DNA of 37,563 nt from JBAVVD01 sp049697115 (GTDB taxonomy: Bacteria > Acidobacteriota > Aminicenantia > Aminicenantales > UBA4085). Position 1 is the first letter of the stretch. Every line of letters starts with the position of its first letter. The stretch is taken from contig JBAVVD010000044.1 in the NCBI GenBank assembly GCA_049697115.1, forward strand, positions 1 to 37,563, given 5' to 3'. Both the position numbers and the translations under genes were made by a program. Shown one piece after another: positions 31,452 to 37,563 of this stretch. Under the pieces are notes generated by a model. That model ran no database searches and was not told where the DNA came from. It worked only from the letters and a program-made list of their open reading frames with translations.

Positions 31452-32018
31452 ATGAAATCACTCTATTTCAAAATCCCACAGGAATGGAGAACATGGTTAC
31501 AATCCAACCATGATAGAGAAACGGAAGTCTGGTTGATCTTCTACAAAAAACACTCGGGAAAACCCTGCCTGGATTACGAATCTGCTGTTGAAGAAGCCTT
31601 ATGTTTCGGGTGGATTGACAGCATCATCAAGAAAATTGACGACTCGAAATTCGCCAGAAAATTTACCCCCAGAAAGGATCGCAGTCAATGGTCAGCGATA
31701 AATAAGAAAAGGATTGAGAGATTGATTAAGAGCGGTCGAATGACTCCCGTTGGGCTGTCAAAGATAAAAGCCGCTCAAAAAAGGGGGAACTGGAATGAAC
31801 CGGATAGACCCATCGTCAGTATTGATCCTCCGGAAGAATTGAATAAAGCTCTTCATCAAAACAGGAAAGCAAAAGAATTCTTCGAACAATTAGCCCCTAC
31901 ATATCAGAAGCAATTCATTGTCTGGATAAGAATTGCTAAACGTCCGGAGACAAAAGAGAAACGAATCAGAGAGTCTATTCAACTCTTGGAAAAGGGAGAA
32001 AAGCTCGGTTTAAGATAG
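31452..32018 (+). CDS. YdeI/OmpD-associated family protein
   Basis: The 188-residue protein shows the YdeI family pattern: EWRTWLQSNHDRETEVWLIF, the YKKHSGKPCLDYESAVEEAL segment, CFGWIDSIIKKIDD, FTPRKDRSQWSAINKKRIER and a C-terminal ETKEKRIRESIQLLEKGEK. The family is linked to outer-membrane and antimicrobial-peptide phenotypes in enterobacteria, without a known reaction. The ATG at 31452 has GAAAGG upstream; a TTG at 31428 is a weaker choice. It begins 27 bp after the second attC and could be a third cassette, but no attC follows it before the next gene at 32066. It may instead be the flanking chromosomal gene. Confidence 0.85.
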   Translation: MKSLYFKIPQEWRTWLQSNHDRETEVWLIFYKKHSGKPCLDYESAVEEALCFGWIDSIIKKIDDSKFARKFTPRKDRSQWSAINKKRIERLIKSGRMTPVGLSKIKAAQKRGNWNEPDRPIVSIDPPEELNKALHQNRKAKEFFEQLAPTYQKQFIVWIRIAKRPETKEKRIRESIQLLEKGEKLGLR

Positions 32019-32065
32019 CCCGTCATGAAGTTGAAAATTCACAAAAAGAGAAAGGAGAACCGGAT

Positions 32066-33475
32066 ATGAGTCCAGCGCAGCAAATATTTAAGGCAATACT
32101 TTCAATCTCCCTGACTTTGATGTTTTGCGCATCGATGGGAAGGGCCTATGAATCAAAATATTTAGGTCCAGAAGATAATCAGATGTCACTGAAAATCGAA
32201 ATCAGCATAGAATCGTTGAAAAGACTACTAATGGAGGGAGAGAAGATACTCGAAAATCCTGAAGAATTTGTGGCGACGGATGGGGCATACAAAAAAGCCG
32301 CGGCTTTTTATACCAGAAATAAGAGCCAGATTGTTTCTGAAGGATGGAAAAACACCATAAGATTATTTTCAAAAAAGGTAAAGGAAGAAAAGGATGACGG
32401 CCCGTATATAAAACTGCTGAAAAAACTTGAAGCGGAACTGCCTGATTTTGCCGCGAAAACCAAGCCCGTACTCGCCAAATATCTGCCCCAAAGAGAATAT
32501 TGCGGCATCGATTCAAAAGTCTACTTCACGGCCTTTACCGCATTCGATTCAATGAATATCTGGGACTGCATATTGATCAATGCGCTGAATCCACGCTATT
32601 CTCTGGACGCCGATTTTATCCTGAATACACTGGTCCACGAACTCTACCACTCCGGCTATGGTTCCTGCTCAGCATTCCGAGAGGAGCCGATGCTCGAGCA
32701 AAAGCTCTACTACATCCTCGAGTGCCTCCAAAACGAGGGGATGGCCACTTATGTGGCCTATCAGGCCTCCCCGCACTATCCGGCGGACAAGAACAGAGAT
32801 TACTCTCTCGCCGCAAGTGATGAACAAGTCTCCCGCTTGAGAAATGAAATAAATGCATTCCTGTCAAAAATAAGTGAAATGCCCAGTGATCAAGCGCTGC
32901 GGGATGTGTTCGACCTTGGTGTTCGTCAGCGGGCGTTCTATGCCGTCGGATTTGATATGGCCCGGACGATTGAACAGAAGATGGGTTGTGAACAATTGGC
33001 TGAAACAGTGGCGAAAGGCCCGATCTATTTCTACGAGCTATACAACTCGATCGCGGATGACGGGAACCAAATCTTGACGATGGACCTGAGCGACCACCTT
33101 TCCCATGCGGACGTGCTCCAACGGGCGTTCGAAAGCGCCGACGAGCGACAGGTGCGGGCCGCTTGTGAATTGATACTGGAGAAGCAGAGTGAAATCCCGC
33201 AATCTGAATTGGAATCGTTCTACCGCTTGGGTTACCGACTCCTGCGGGGGAAGAAGCAATACGATCAAGCCGAGAAGGTATTCGAGCTTCTCAAGCAATT
33301 GTCCGAAAATCCCTCTTTTGCCTACGCGTATTTGTGCGAGATCGAGATCCACAGGGGCAACACCAAGCGAGCGGCAGAGTTGCTGTCGAAGTCGCTGGAA
33401 TTGGATCCATCCAATCCCTTAGCCGGCAATCTCCAGTCCAGGCTGGAAAAAGGCGGTACAAGCGACCCGCGATAA
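32066..33475 (+). CDS. Secreted HExxH putative metallopeptidase with TPR tail
   Basis: The 469-residue protein has a signal peptide (about residues 1-27). A gluzincin-type motif, HELYH, sits at 191-195 in LNTLVHELYHSGYGS, and Glu224 in LQNEGMATYVAY is well placed as the third zinc ligand. This resembles the DUF5700/DUF2268-type putative zinc peptidases. The last 120 residues form tetratricopeptide repeats (YRLGYRLLRGKKQYDQAEKV, SKSLELDPSNPLAGN). GAGAAAGGAG precedes the ATG. Active-site residues are present, so it may be a true peptidase acting in the periplasm; the substrate is unknown. Its end faces the BtuB-like gene, with a 9-bp imperfect hairpin in the 39-bp gap. Confidence 0.75.
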   Translation: MSPAQQIFKAILSISLTLMFCASMGRAYESKYLGPEDNQMSLKIEISIESLKRLLMEGEKILENPEEFVATDGAYKKAAAFYTRNKSQIVSEGWKNTIRLFSKKVKEEKDDGPYIKLLKKLEAELPDFAAKTKPVLAKYLPQREYCGIDSKVYFTAFTAFDSMNIWDCILINALNPRYSLDADFILNTLVHELYHSGYGSCSAFREEPMLEQKLYYILECLQNEGMATYVAYQASPHYPADKNRDYSLAASDEQVSRLRNEINAFLSKISEMPSDQALRDVFDLGVRQRAFYAVGFDMARTIEQKMGCEQLAETVAKGPIYFYELYNSIADDGNQILTMDLSDHLSHADVLQRAFESADERQVRAACELILEKQSEIPQSELESFYRLGYRLLRGKKQYDQAEKVFELLKQLSENPSFAYAYLCEIEIHRGNTKRAAELLSKSLELDPSNPLAGNLQSRLEKGGTSDPR

Positions 33476-33488
33476 AGTCGACTTCTCC

Positions 33489-33512
33489 GCGGTGGACAGA
33501 ATCGTCAACCGC
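33489..33512. terminator. Hairpin between convergent genes
   Basis: GCGGTGGAC (33489-33497) and GTCAACCGC (33504-33512) pair with one G-A mismatch around a 6-nt loop, between the convergent stops at 33475 and 33515. No T-tract follows, so it is at best a weak bidirectional terminator. Confidence 0.4.
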
Positions 33513-33514
33513 CT

Positions 33515-35461
33515 CTAAAACTGGATTTTAAAACCGCCGTAGGCCGAGAATCCAGGCGTCCCGTAGCCGAAAATCAATTCGTACTTTTCATTGAGAATAT
33601 TTTCAAAGGAGCAAAAGATTTCAAGGTGAGAGCTGAGGTTGAGGGTTGTCACGGTATTGAGGAGCGTGAAGCTGTGAAGAATGACCTCTGGATAGGGCCA
33701 GGCGGAATAATCCCTGTCCGGCCTCTTTCCCGTATGAATGAGCGAGAGACGAACAGACCATTTTTTGAATAAACTGTAATCCAGGCTGGCGGCCAATTTA
33801 TCTTTCGGCCTTCTTAAGAGCGAGCCGCCGCTGTCCAGATCTTTGGCCTCCAATCGGGTGTAGTTGGTTCTCAAGAAGAGATTGTCGGCCGGTCTCACCA
33901 TTGCGAAGATTTCCACTCCTTGGGTGCGGGCCCTTCCGATATTGATGTATCCCTTGAGAAAGTCAAAGAGGATGAGGTCGCGGTAAAGGCTGTAGAAATA
34001 GGTGGCTCCAAAAAGCATTTTTCCCTGAAAGAGTTCCTGTTCAAAACCCAGATCCCAGCCGCTGCTTTTTTCAGGCTTCAACCCTTCATTTCCAATAGGC
34101 CCCCAAAATGTTCCGGGGGCGTAGAGCTGGTAAAGGGAAGGCGATTTAAACGCGGTGCCGAAGCTGGCTTTAAATTTGGTGTGCGTCTTCGCAATGAAAT
34201 AAGCCGGAGCCAGGCGGTAGGTCAAGGCCGTGCCCGATTGGGAGTGGCGGTCGAGGCGCAGGCCGAGAGTGGCGAAAAATTGATTGGCAATCCGGATCTG
34301 GTCCTGCAGGTAAAAGCCGGCCGTCCAGGTTTTTCGGAGGGAAAAAATGGAGGAGGAAAGTCCCCATATTCCTTCGTAGAAATATTCCGACTCTCCGTGT
34401 TCCTGCTCGAAGTCGATTCCAAGCGTCAGTGTGTTTGTCGGGTGAAGAAAAAGATTGTTCTGCCAGTCCAGCTTGAGACTTCGGCTTTTAAATTCGCCTT
34501 TTTCGGAGTCGAAGACGTGGGTGTCGTCAGTCGAATTTTGATGATGCCGGTCTGAGCGAATGAAGGAGAGGCCCAGCTTTTGTTCCCAGCGGTTTTCCAG
34601 AAGGAGGGTTCTCAGCTCACCTTTGAGGAACAGCCATTTGTAGTCCTGGGCATTGTTGGGATCATCGCCGAAAGCTCCGCCGGAATTGTCAAGGTCCGTT
34701 TTTGAAGAGATGGAGCGGAAGAGCAGGTTGAATTCCAGGTTCTCTCTCGGCTGGAATCCCAATCGGCCTGAGGCGGAGAGATTTCTATATCCATCTTTTT
34801 CTCTGTTCCCCGAATAGGACGTGCTGGCGGCTGAGATCCCCTGGCTGTACAAATGGGAAATTCCCAGGGAATAATAAAGGAAGTCTCCGGAACCGGAAAA
34901 GCTCAAGCTCTCGCTGAGAGTTTTGTGCGACCCGCCGCGGGATGCGAATGAGAATTTCGCTTTTCCCTCTCCTTTTCGGCTGATGATGTTGATGACCCCT
35001 GCCAGGGCATCCGATCCATAGAGTGTGCTTTGGGGGCCGCGCAATATCTCAATCTGTTCCACATTGTCCAGGGACAGATGGGCCAGGTCATAGGATCGTG
35101 ACGGGCTCATGGGATCATTGACTTCCACTCCATCCAGAAGGATGAGAACATGCTCGGAGTTTGAGCCCCTGAGAAAGACCGATGCGGCGGCTCCTGTGCC
35201 TCCATTCTGGAGGACATCCGCTCCCAGAACTTCCTGCAGGACCTCAAGGACATTCGTTTTCTTTGATTTCTCCAGTTCCTCCCGGGTGATCACTGTGATC
35301 GAGCTGGCCACTTCTTTGGCCGGGGTCTCGACTCTGGTGGCCGTAACGACGATTTCATGTTGGAAAGAAGGGGGCGCAGTTTTTCCCTTTTTTTCTTCCG
35401 GCCGCAGAGGACAAACAAGGAGAAAAAACGAACAGATAAAAGCGAGAAGATTTTTCAACAT
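33515..35461 (-). CDS. btuB: TonB-dependent outer-membrane receptor, BtuB-like
   Basis: This receptor imports a corrinoid across the outer membrane with energy from TonB. The 648-residue protein has a signal peptide, a TonB-box-like HEIVVTATRVETPAKEV, the plug domain (ASVFLRGSNSEHVLILLDGV, VEQIEILRGPQSTLYGSDAL) and a C-terminal 22-strand-type barrel ending in Phe (GGFKIQF). Cobalamin is assigned because a cobalamin riboswitch and terminator lie directly upstream. The ATG at 35461 has GGAGGT; the in-frame ATG at 35539 would overlap the terminator and is rejected. No BtuCDF genes lie in the window. Confidence 0.92.
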   Translation of the reverse strand: MLKNLLAFICSFFLLVCPLRPEEKKGKTAPPSFQHEIVVTATRVETPAKEVASSITVITREELEKSKKTNVLEVLQEVLGADVLQNGGTGAAASVFLRGSNSEHVLILLDGVEVNDPMSPSRSYDLAHLSLDNVEQIEILRGPQSTLYGSDALAGVINIISRKGEGKAKFSFASRGGSHKTLSESLSFSGSGDFLYYSLGISHLYSQGISAASTSYSGNREKDGYRNLSASGRLGFQPRENLEFNLLFRSISSKTDLDNSGGAFGDDPNNAQDYKWLFLKGELRTLLLENRWEQKLGLSFIRSDRHHQNSTDDTHVFDSEKGEFKSRSLKLDWQNNLFLHPTNTLTLGIDFEQEHGESEYFYEGIWGLSSSIFSLRKTWTAGFYLQDQIRIANQFFATLGLRLDRHSQSGTALTYRLAPAYFIAKTHTKFKASFGTAFKSPSLYQLYAPGTFWGPIGNEGLKPEKSSGWDLGFEQELFQGKMLFGATYFYSLYRDLILFDFLKGYINIGRARTQGVEIFAMVRPADNLFLRTNYTRLEAKDLDSGGSLLRRPKDKLAASLDYSLFKKWSVRLSLIHTGKRPDRDYSAWPYPEVILHSFTLLNTVTTLNLSSHLEIFCSFENILNEKYELIFGYGTPGFSAYGGFKIQF

Positions 35462-35514
35462 TTCGTGTACCTCCACAATATGTCCCCCGCTGGTAAATCG
35501 CCCGTTCAATACGC

Positions 35515-35551
35515 AAAAAAAAATGACCCTTTCTTCCACCCGAAGAGGGGT
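35515..35551 (-). terminator. Riboswitch expression-platform terminator
   Basis: On the - strand, ACCCCTCTTC and GAAGAAAGGGT form a stem (35526-35551) with a GGGTG loop, followed by nine T (35515-35523). It stands between the cobalamin aptamer and the receptor's start codon, so it can stop transcription early when cobalamin is bound. Confidence 0.8.
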
Positions 35552-35565
35552 TGCAAAGATTTAAA

Positions 35566-35712
35566 GAAGGTCTCCTGACTCTCGGATCATCCTCCTCCCA
35601 GGCCTTCCTAACCTCCATATTGAGGGAAGTGGCGTTTTCTGGGATTTGTCCCCGATTACAGTAGCGGGGGCTGTGTCCGTCTTTCACGGACTTCCCTTGC
35701 TCTAAACCTGAG
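35566..35712 (-). promoter_or_regulatory. Cobalamin riboswitch
   Basis: On the - strand the conserved elements appear in order: GGGAAGTCCGTGAAAGACGG, CCCCCGCTACTGT, GCCACTTCCC (the core GCCACT at 35628-35633), GGAAGGCCTGGGAGGA, GATGATCCG and AGTCAGGAGACC (35569-35580). This matches the cobalamin (AdoCbl-type) aptamer used upstream of btuB genes. Binding of the cofactor should favour the terminator just downstream and switch the receptor off. Exact edges are approximate. Confidence 0.93.
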
Positions 35713-35750
35713 ATTCGATTGTCAAAGAGAAAAAATTTCTCAGAGCCATA

Positions 35751-35779
35751 TTTATAAATAATTCATTCTCTTTTGTCAA
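35751..35779 (-). promoter_or_regulatory. Promoter of the btuB-like gene
   Basis: On the - strand TTGACA (35779-35774) and TATAAA (35756-35751) are separated by 17 bp. Transcription would start about 35 nt before the riboswitch aptamer. Confidence 0.7.
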
Positions 35780-35916
35780 ATCCGATGGCTTCCAATGGCT
35801 TCCTGACCATATAACACTTCTCTCTATCTGGAACTGTGTCCCTATTTAGACCAAAGAAGTGGAGAGACTCCGGCGAAATCAATGGGGTTCATGAGCGGTC
35901 GGAATCGATTCAGAGA

Positions 35917-35953
35917 AAAGGCTGCCTTTTTTCTGGGAAAAAAGGCAGCCTTT
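35917..35953. terminator. Perfect 16-bp bidirectional terminator
   Basis: AAAGGCTGCCTTTTTT (35917-35932) and its exact reverse complement (35938-35953) flank a 5-nt loop. The T runs on both strands make it a strong terminator hairpin in either direction. It separates the receptor's promoter region from the small-ORF region on the right, yet no obvious transcript on the + strand ends here. Confidence 0.7.
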
Positions 35954-36027
35954 GACATGGAATGGATTAGTAGATAACGGGATGTATTGTAAACTCCCTT
36001 AAAAAAGGAGGCATTAAAAGGAGGTGT

Positions 36028-36141
36028 ATGTTTGCTTTTTGGTTTCGCTTCTTTTTCATCTCAGTCATCTCATATATATATACGCAGGAACGATTCAAAG
36101 AGTTGCAGTGTTTATGGAATGTCAGGGTGCAGAAGAATTAA
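36028..36141 (+). CDS. Possible small hydrophobic protein with double ribosome binding site
   Basis: An ATG at 36028 opens 37 codons (MFAFWFRFFFISVISYIYTQ at the start, ending NVRVQKN). An AAAAGGAGGTG lies directly upstream, and a second AAAAAAGGAGG lies about 16 nt further upstream. The N-terminal half is hydrophobic and aromatic, like a short membrane segment, and the rest is basic. I recognise no family. The strong ribosome binding sites argue for translation, but coding signal cannot be proven. An out-of-frame reading at 36032-36304 is not supported. Confidence 0.35.
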   Translation: MFAFWFRFFFISVISYIYTQERFKELQCLWNVRVQKN

Positions 36142-36291
36142 ATTAAATAGAGAGAAAAGCGCAGATGATCCTCCGCTCGGTATAATTTTCGAAATCCCCT
36201 TTTGTAAATTGGAAATATTATATCACATTTTTAATAAAGAATGCAACAATTTTTTTTCAATTTCTTATTTTTCTTTGTTGAGGAGCCATAA

Positions 36292-36471
36292 ATGCACGTT
36301 TTAGGGCTTAAAGTGGCCCTGTTTGACAATTTTTGAGGAGAAATGAGCGAAAAAATCAATAAATATCGGCCGTTATCTCATGATTTGGCTCTCAACAGGG
36401 ATTTTGAGTCCCTATGCATTCATTTATTGATCTTATTTTCTCTTCGGCCTGAACAGGCCGAACTTATTTGA
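36292..36471 (+). CDS. Two tiny in-frame ORFs with ribosome binding sites
   Basis: ATG 36292 (GAGGAG upstream) opens 14 codons ending at TGA 36334-36336. Six bases later, in the same frame, ATG 36343 (GAGGAG upstream) opens 42 codons ending at 36471. The second overlaps the 3' end of an oppositely oriented, better-supported gene remnant by 39 bp. They may be tiny proteins or chance. A single protein read through the UGA is not supported. Confidence 0.2.
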
Positions 36472-36935
36472 ACCGAAAAGTCCGGCCCTGGATACATCCT
36501 TATCCACCTTATGGAGAAGCCTGGCCATCCGGGGAGTGATGGCCTTGAAATGCCGAATCTGGTTCAAATGGCTGCCGATGTATTCCAGATCTTCGTCGGT
36601 CGTCATCCAGTGGCGGTCGTCGAATCGTCGGAGGTCAAAAGGCAAAGAATAGGAACGGAGAGTTTTTTCACCCAGAGTATTGTAATAAAAATCGAAATAA
36701 GACATGATCAGCTCCCTGATGGATTTGTAGACGGGTTCGCGGAAGCGGAGGGTAGTGAAATTAGACTTGGCTATGGCTCCCCAGCGCTTATTGGTCATAA
36801 AGACAGCGATGACATGGTCATCGTCGTTTCGGGCACGGATATCCACCACTAACGGCCTGTGTCCAAGCCACCGCAGGGCGGCCGCAGCGAAAAGCAATCG
36901 ATATGATCGAAGGCAAACCTGAATTTGACATCAAG
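36433..36935 (-). pseudogene. Truncated, frameshifted transglutaminase-like gene
   Basis: The intact part (36433-36897 on the - strand) reads LLFAAAALRWLGHRPLVVDI, NDDDHVIAVFMTNKRWGAIA, REPVYKSIRELIMSYFDFYY and ends FGLFRPKRK. This resembles a family of roughly 200-250 residues that normally starts with a Cys in an HCFEGALFAAAA-type motif, the nucleophile of a transglutaminase-like fold, with DDDH downstream. Upstream in another frame (36935-36880) FAFDHIDCF looks like the missing catalytic Cys segment, separated by a frameshift or small deletion. A stop codon ends the reading further out and no start remains. The gene is broken just where AT-rich foreign DNA begins. Sequencing error could explain the frameshift, but not the missing N-terminus. 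Confidence 0.65.
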
Positions 36936-37078
36936 TCACACACATACTCATGAAATAAAGAATGTTCATCTCGAGTATGGGTATGATTCTTCCTTTTAAT
37001 AAGTAAGTTAAGAGCTCAATTTAGGATTGTTTCCTTATTTTTCAATACATTTCCTCACATTAATTTTTGTGAAAAATA

Positions 37079-37120
37079 CGACACGTATGTTTTTATTAAA
37101 TTTCTATTTTACGTATGTCG
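37079..37120. promoter_or_regulatory. Paired ACGTATGT repeats, possible operator
   Basis: ACGTATGT occurs at 37083-37090 and 37111-37118 (28 bp apart), and the outer edges CGACA (37079-37083) and TGTCG (37116-37120) are inverted. They lie about 115 bp upstream of the methyltransferase promoter. Binding by a regulator such as a restriction-modification controller is possible but only inferred. Confidence 0.35.
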
Positions 37121-37232
37121 AAGCAATCTGGCTGAATATTCTTACAGTAACAGTTCACTTTTTGGATTAATGTTAGAAAAAGTGACCGGAATCATGGAAT
37201 TCTCAAAGAATTCAAATATAGGCTTTTTTCTA

Positions 37233-37261
37233 TTGATAAATTATAAAATCTATTCTATATT
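37233..37261 (+). promoter_or_regulatory. Promoter of the methyltransferase gene
   Basis: TTGATA (37233-37238) and TATATT (37256-37261) are spaced by 17 bp. The expected start near 37268 is only about two bases before the ATG at 37270, which has no ribosome binding site. The transcript would therefore be leaderless. Confidence 0.5.
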
Positions 37262-37269
37262 TAAACAGA

Positions 37270-37563
37270 ATGGTATCATTCCTTTTTGAAGCCCCAGAGG
37301 TCAAAGATAGCTTCTCTTTGGATTCGGATATTGTTCTAAAATGTGGAGATTCTTTTAAATTTATTAAGAAGATTCCAGCAAATTGTATTACATTAATTAT
37401 CAGCTCTCCGCCTTATAATGTCGGCAAGAAATACGAGAAAAGAATTTCATTAGAGGAATATTTATGCCAACAAGAAGTTGTTATGATGGAATTAGTAAGG
37501 GTCTTGAAGGAAGACGGAAGTTTATGTTGGCAGGTGGGCAATTTTGTGAAAGATGGCGAGATA
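37270..37563 (+). CDS. DNA methyltransferase (N4/N6 type), partial at window end
   Basis: The first 98 residues are present and the gene runs off the window. They contain IVLKCGDSFKFIKKIP (substrate/SAM region), the catalytic SSPPYNVGKKYE (residues about 46-57; SPPY marks N6-adenine/N4-cytosine methylases), LEEYLCQQEVVMMELVRVLK and GSLCWQVGNFVKDGEI. This order fits a beta-class site-specific DNA methylase, as found in type II restriction-modification systems. A restriction endonuclease gene would be expected just outside on the right. The DNA is AT-rich, unlike the core genes, which suggests horizontal transfer. Recognition sequence unknown. Confidence 0.85.
   Translation, partial: MVSFLFEAPEVKDSFSLDSDIVLKCGDSFKFIKKIPANCITLIISSPPYNVGKKYEKRISLEEYLCQQEVVMMELVRVLKEDGSLCWQVGNFVKDGEI

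Larger units (their letters stand above)
36936..37269. other. AT-rich boundary region without a gene
   Basis: This 334-bp stretch has no convincing ORF. It holds a hairpin (CATACTCATGAA at 36943-36954 with TTCAT 36965-36969 and GAGTATG 36973-36979) right beside the broken gene, the ACGTATGT repeat pair (37083-37118) and the methyltransferase promoter. The abrupt drop in GC suggests a junction of transferred DNA. Confidence 0.5.

Noticed and set aside
36292..36471. Selenoprotein read through the in-frame UGA at 36334-36336
   Set aside because: A ribosome binding site and ATG follow the UGA at once, no selenocysteine insertion structure is evident, and no selenoprotein family matches.
1..37563. 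CRISPR arrays, rRNA or tRNA genes, transposases and integrases
   Set aside because: I looked on both strands and saw no regularly spaced repeats, no tRNA or rRNA signatures, and no transposase or integrase protein motifs.

Overview
The window looks like chromosomal DNA of a Gram-negative heterotrophic bacterium. It has a TonB-dependent outer-membrane receptor under a cobalamin riboswitch, a lipoprotein signal, Tat-like and Sec-like signal peptides, and strong GGAGG ribosome binding sites with TTGACA/TATAAT-like promoters. The core is of moderate GC. The gene mix (secreted serine hydrolases and metalloenzymes with C-terminal TPRs, an M29-like peptidase, an EncFtn-like ferritin, a CheR plus multi-PAS hybrid kinase) would suit an Acidobacteriota/Aminicenantota-type lineage. 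That placement is inference only; no rRNA or tRNA is present to fix it.

Layout. 1-2640: accessory left edge with an AT-rich HExxH protein, a decayed small gene, and an XRE regulator/ImmA-type peptidase pair with its own promoter and palindromic operator. 2647-9900: core genes on the + strand: thiolase and 3-hydroxybutyryl-CoA dehydrogenase (C4 acyl-CoA metabolism), recA, tspO, an EncFtn-like ferritin, a Fe/Mn superoxide dismutase with a second internal start, a CorA transporter, a LapA-like protein and a DUF502 protein. 9955-21035: core genes on the - strand: SagB-type nitroreductase, serine hydrolase-TPR protein, hybrid histidine kinase with CheR, and uvrA. 21279-21425 is an unexplained, highly structured element. 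21543-28362: DUF3311/sodium symporter pair, mntP, an M29-like peptidase (-), a COQ7-like diiron protein, a lipoprotein serine hydrolase and an EFR1-type ferredoxin (-). 28641-33475: MBL-fold protein with TPRs, then a small integron-type cassette cluster without integrase (30105-31424), a YdeI-like protein and a secreted HExxH protein. 33515-35780: BtuB-like receptor (-) with promoter, cobalamin riboswitch and terminator. 35917-37563: a perfect bidirectional terminator, small ORFs, a broken transglutaminase-like gene (-), and an AT-rich segment in which a DNA methyltransferase gene begins and runs off the window.

The most notable signals are two attC-like recombination sites (30716-30859 and 31353-31424) flanking small genes of unknown function, with a 44-bp palindrome carrying attC-type end boxes (30322-30365) that abuts a truncated HicB-like antitoxin. 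This is the pattern of a CALIN (cluster of attC sites lacking an integron integrase). The second is the 147-bp element at 21279-21425, a 17-bp perfect stem closing two internal hairpins. Others are a possible RNA switch between hbd and recA, a dual-start SOD, and a leaderless methyltransferase promoter with paired repeats.
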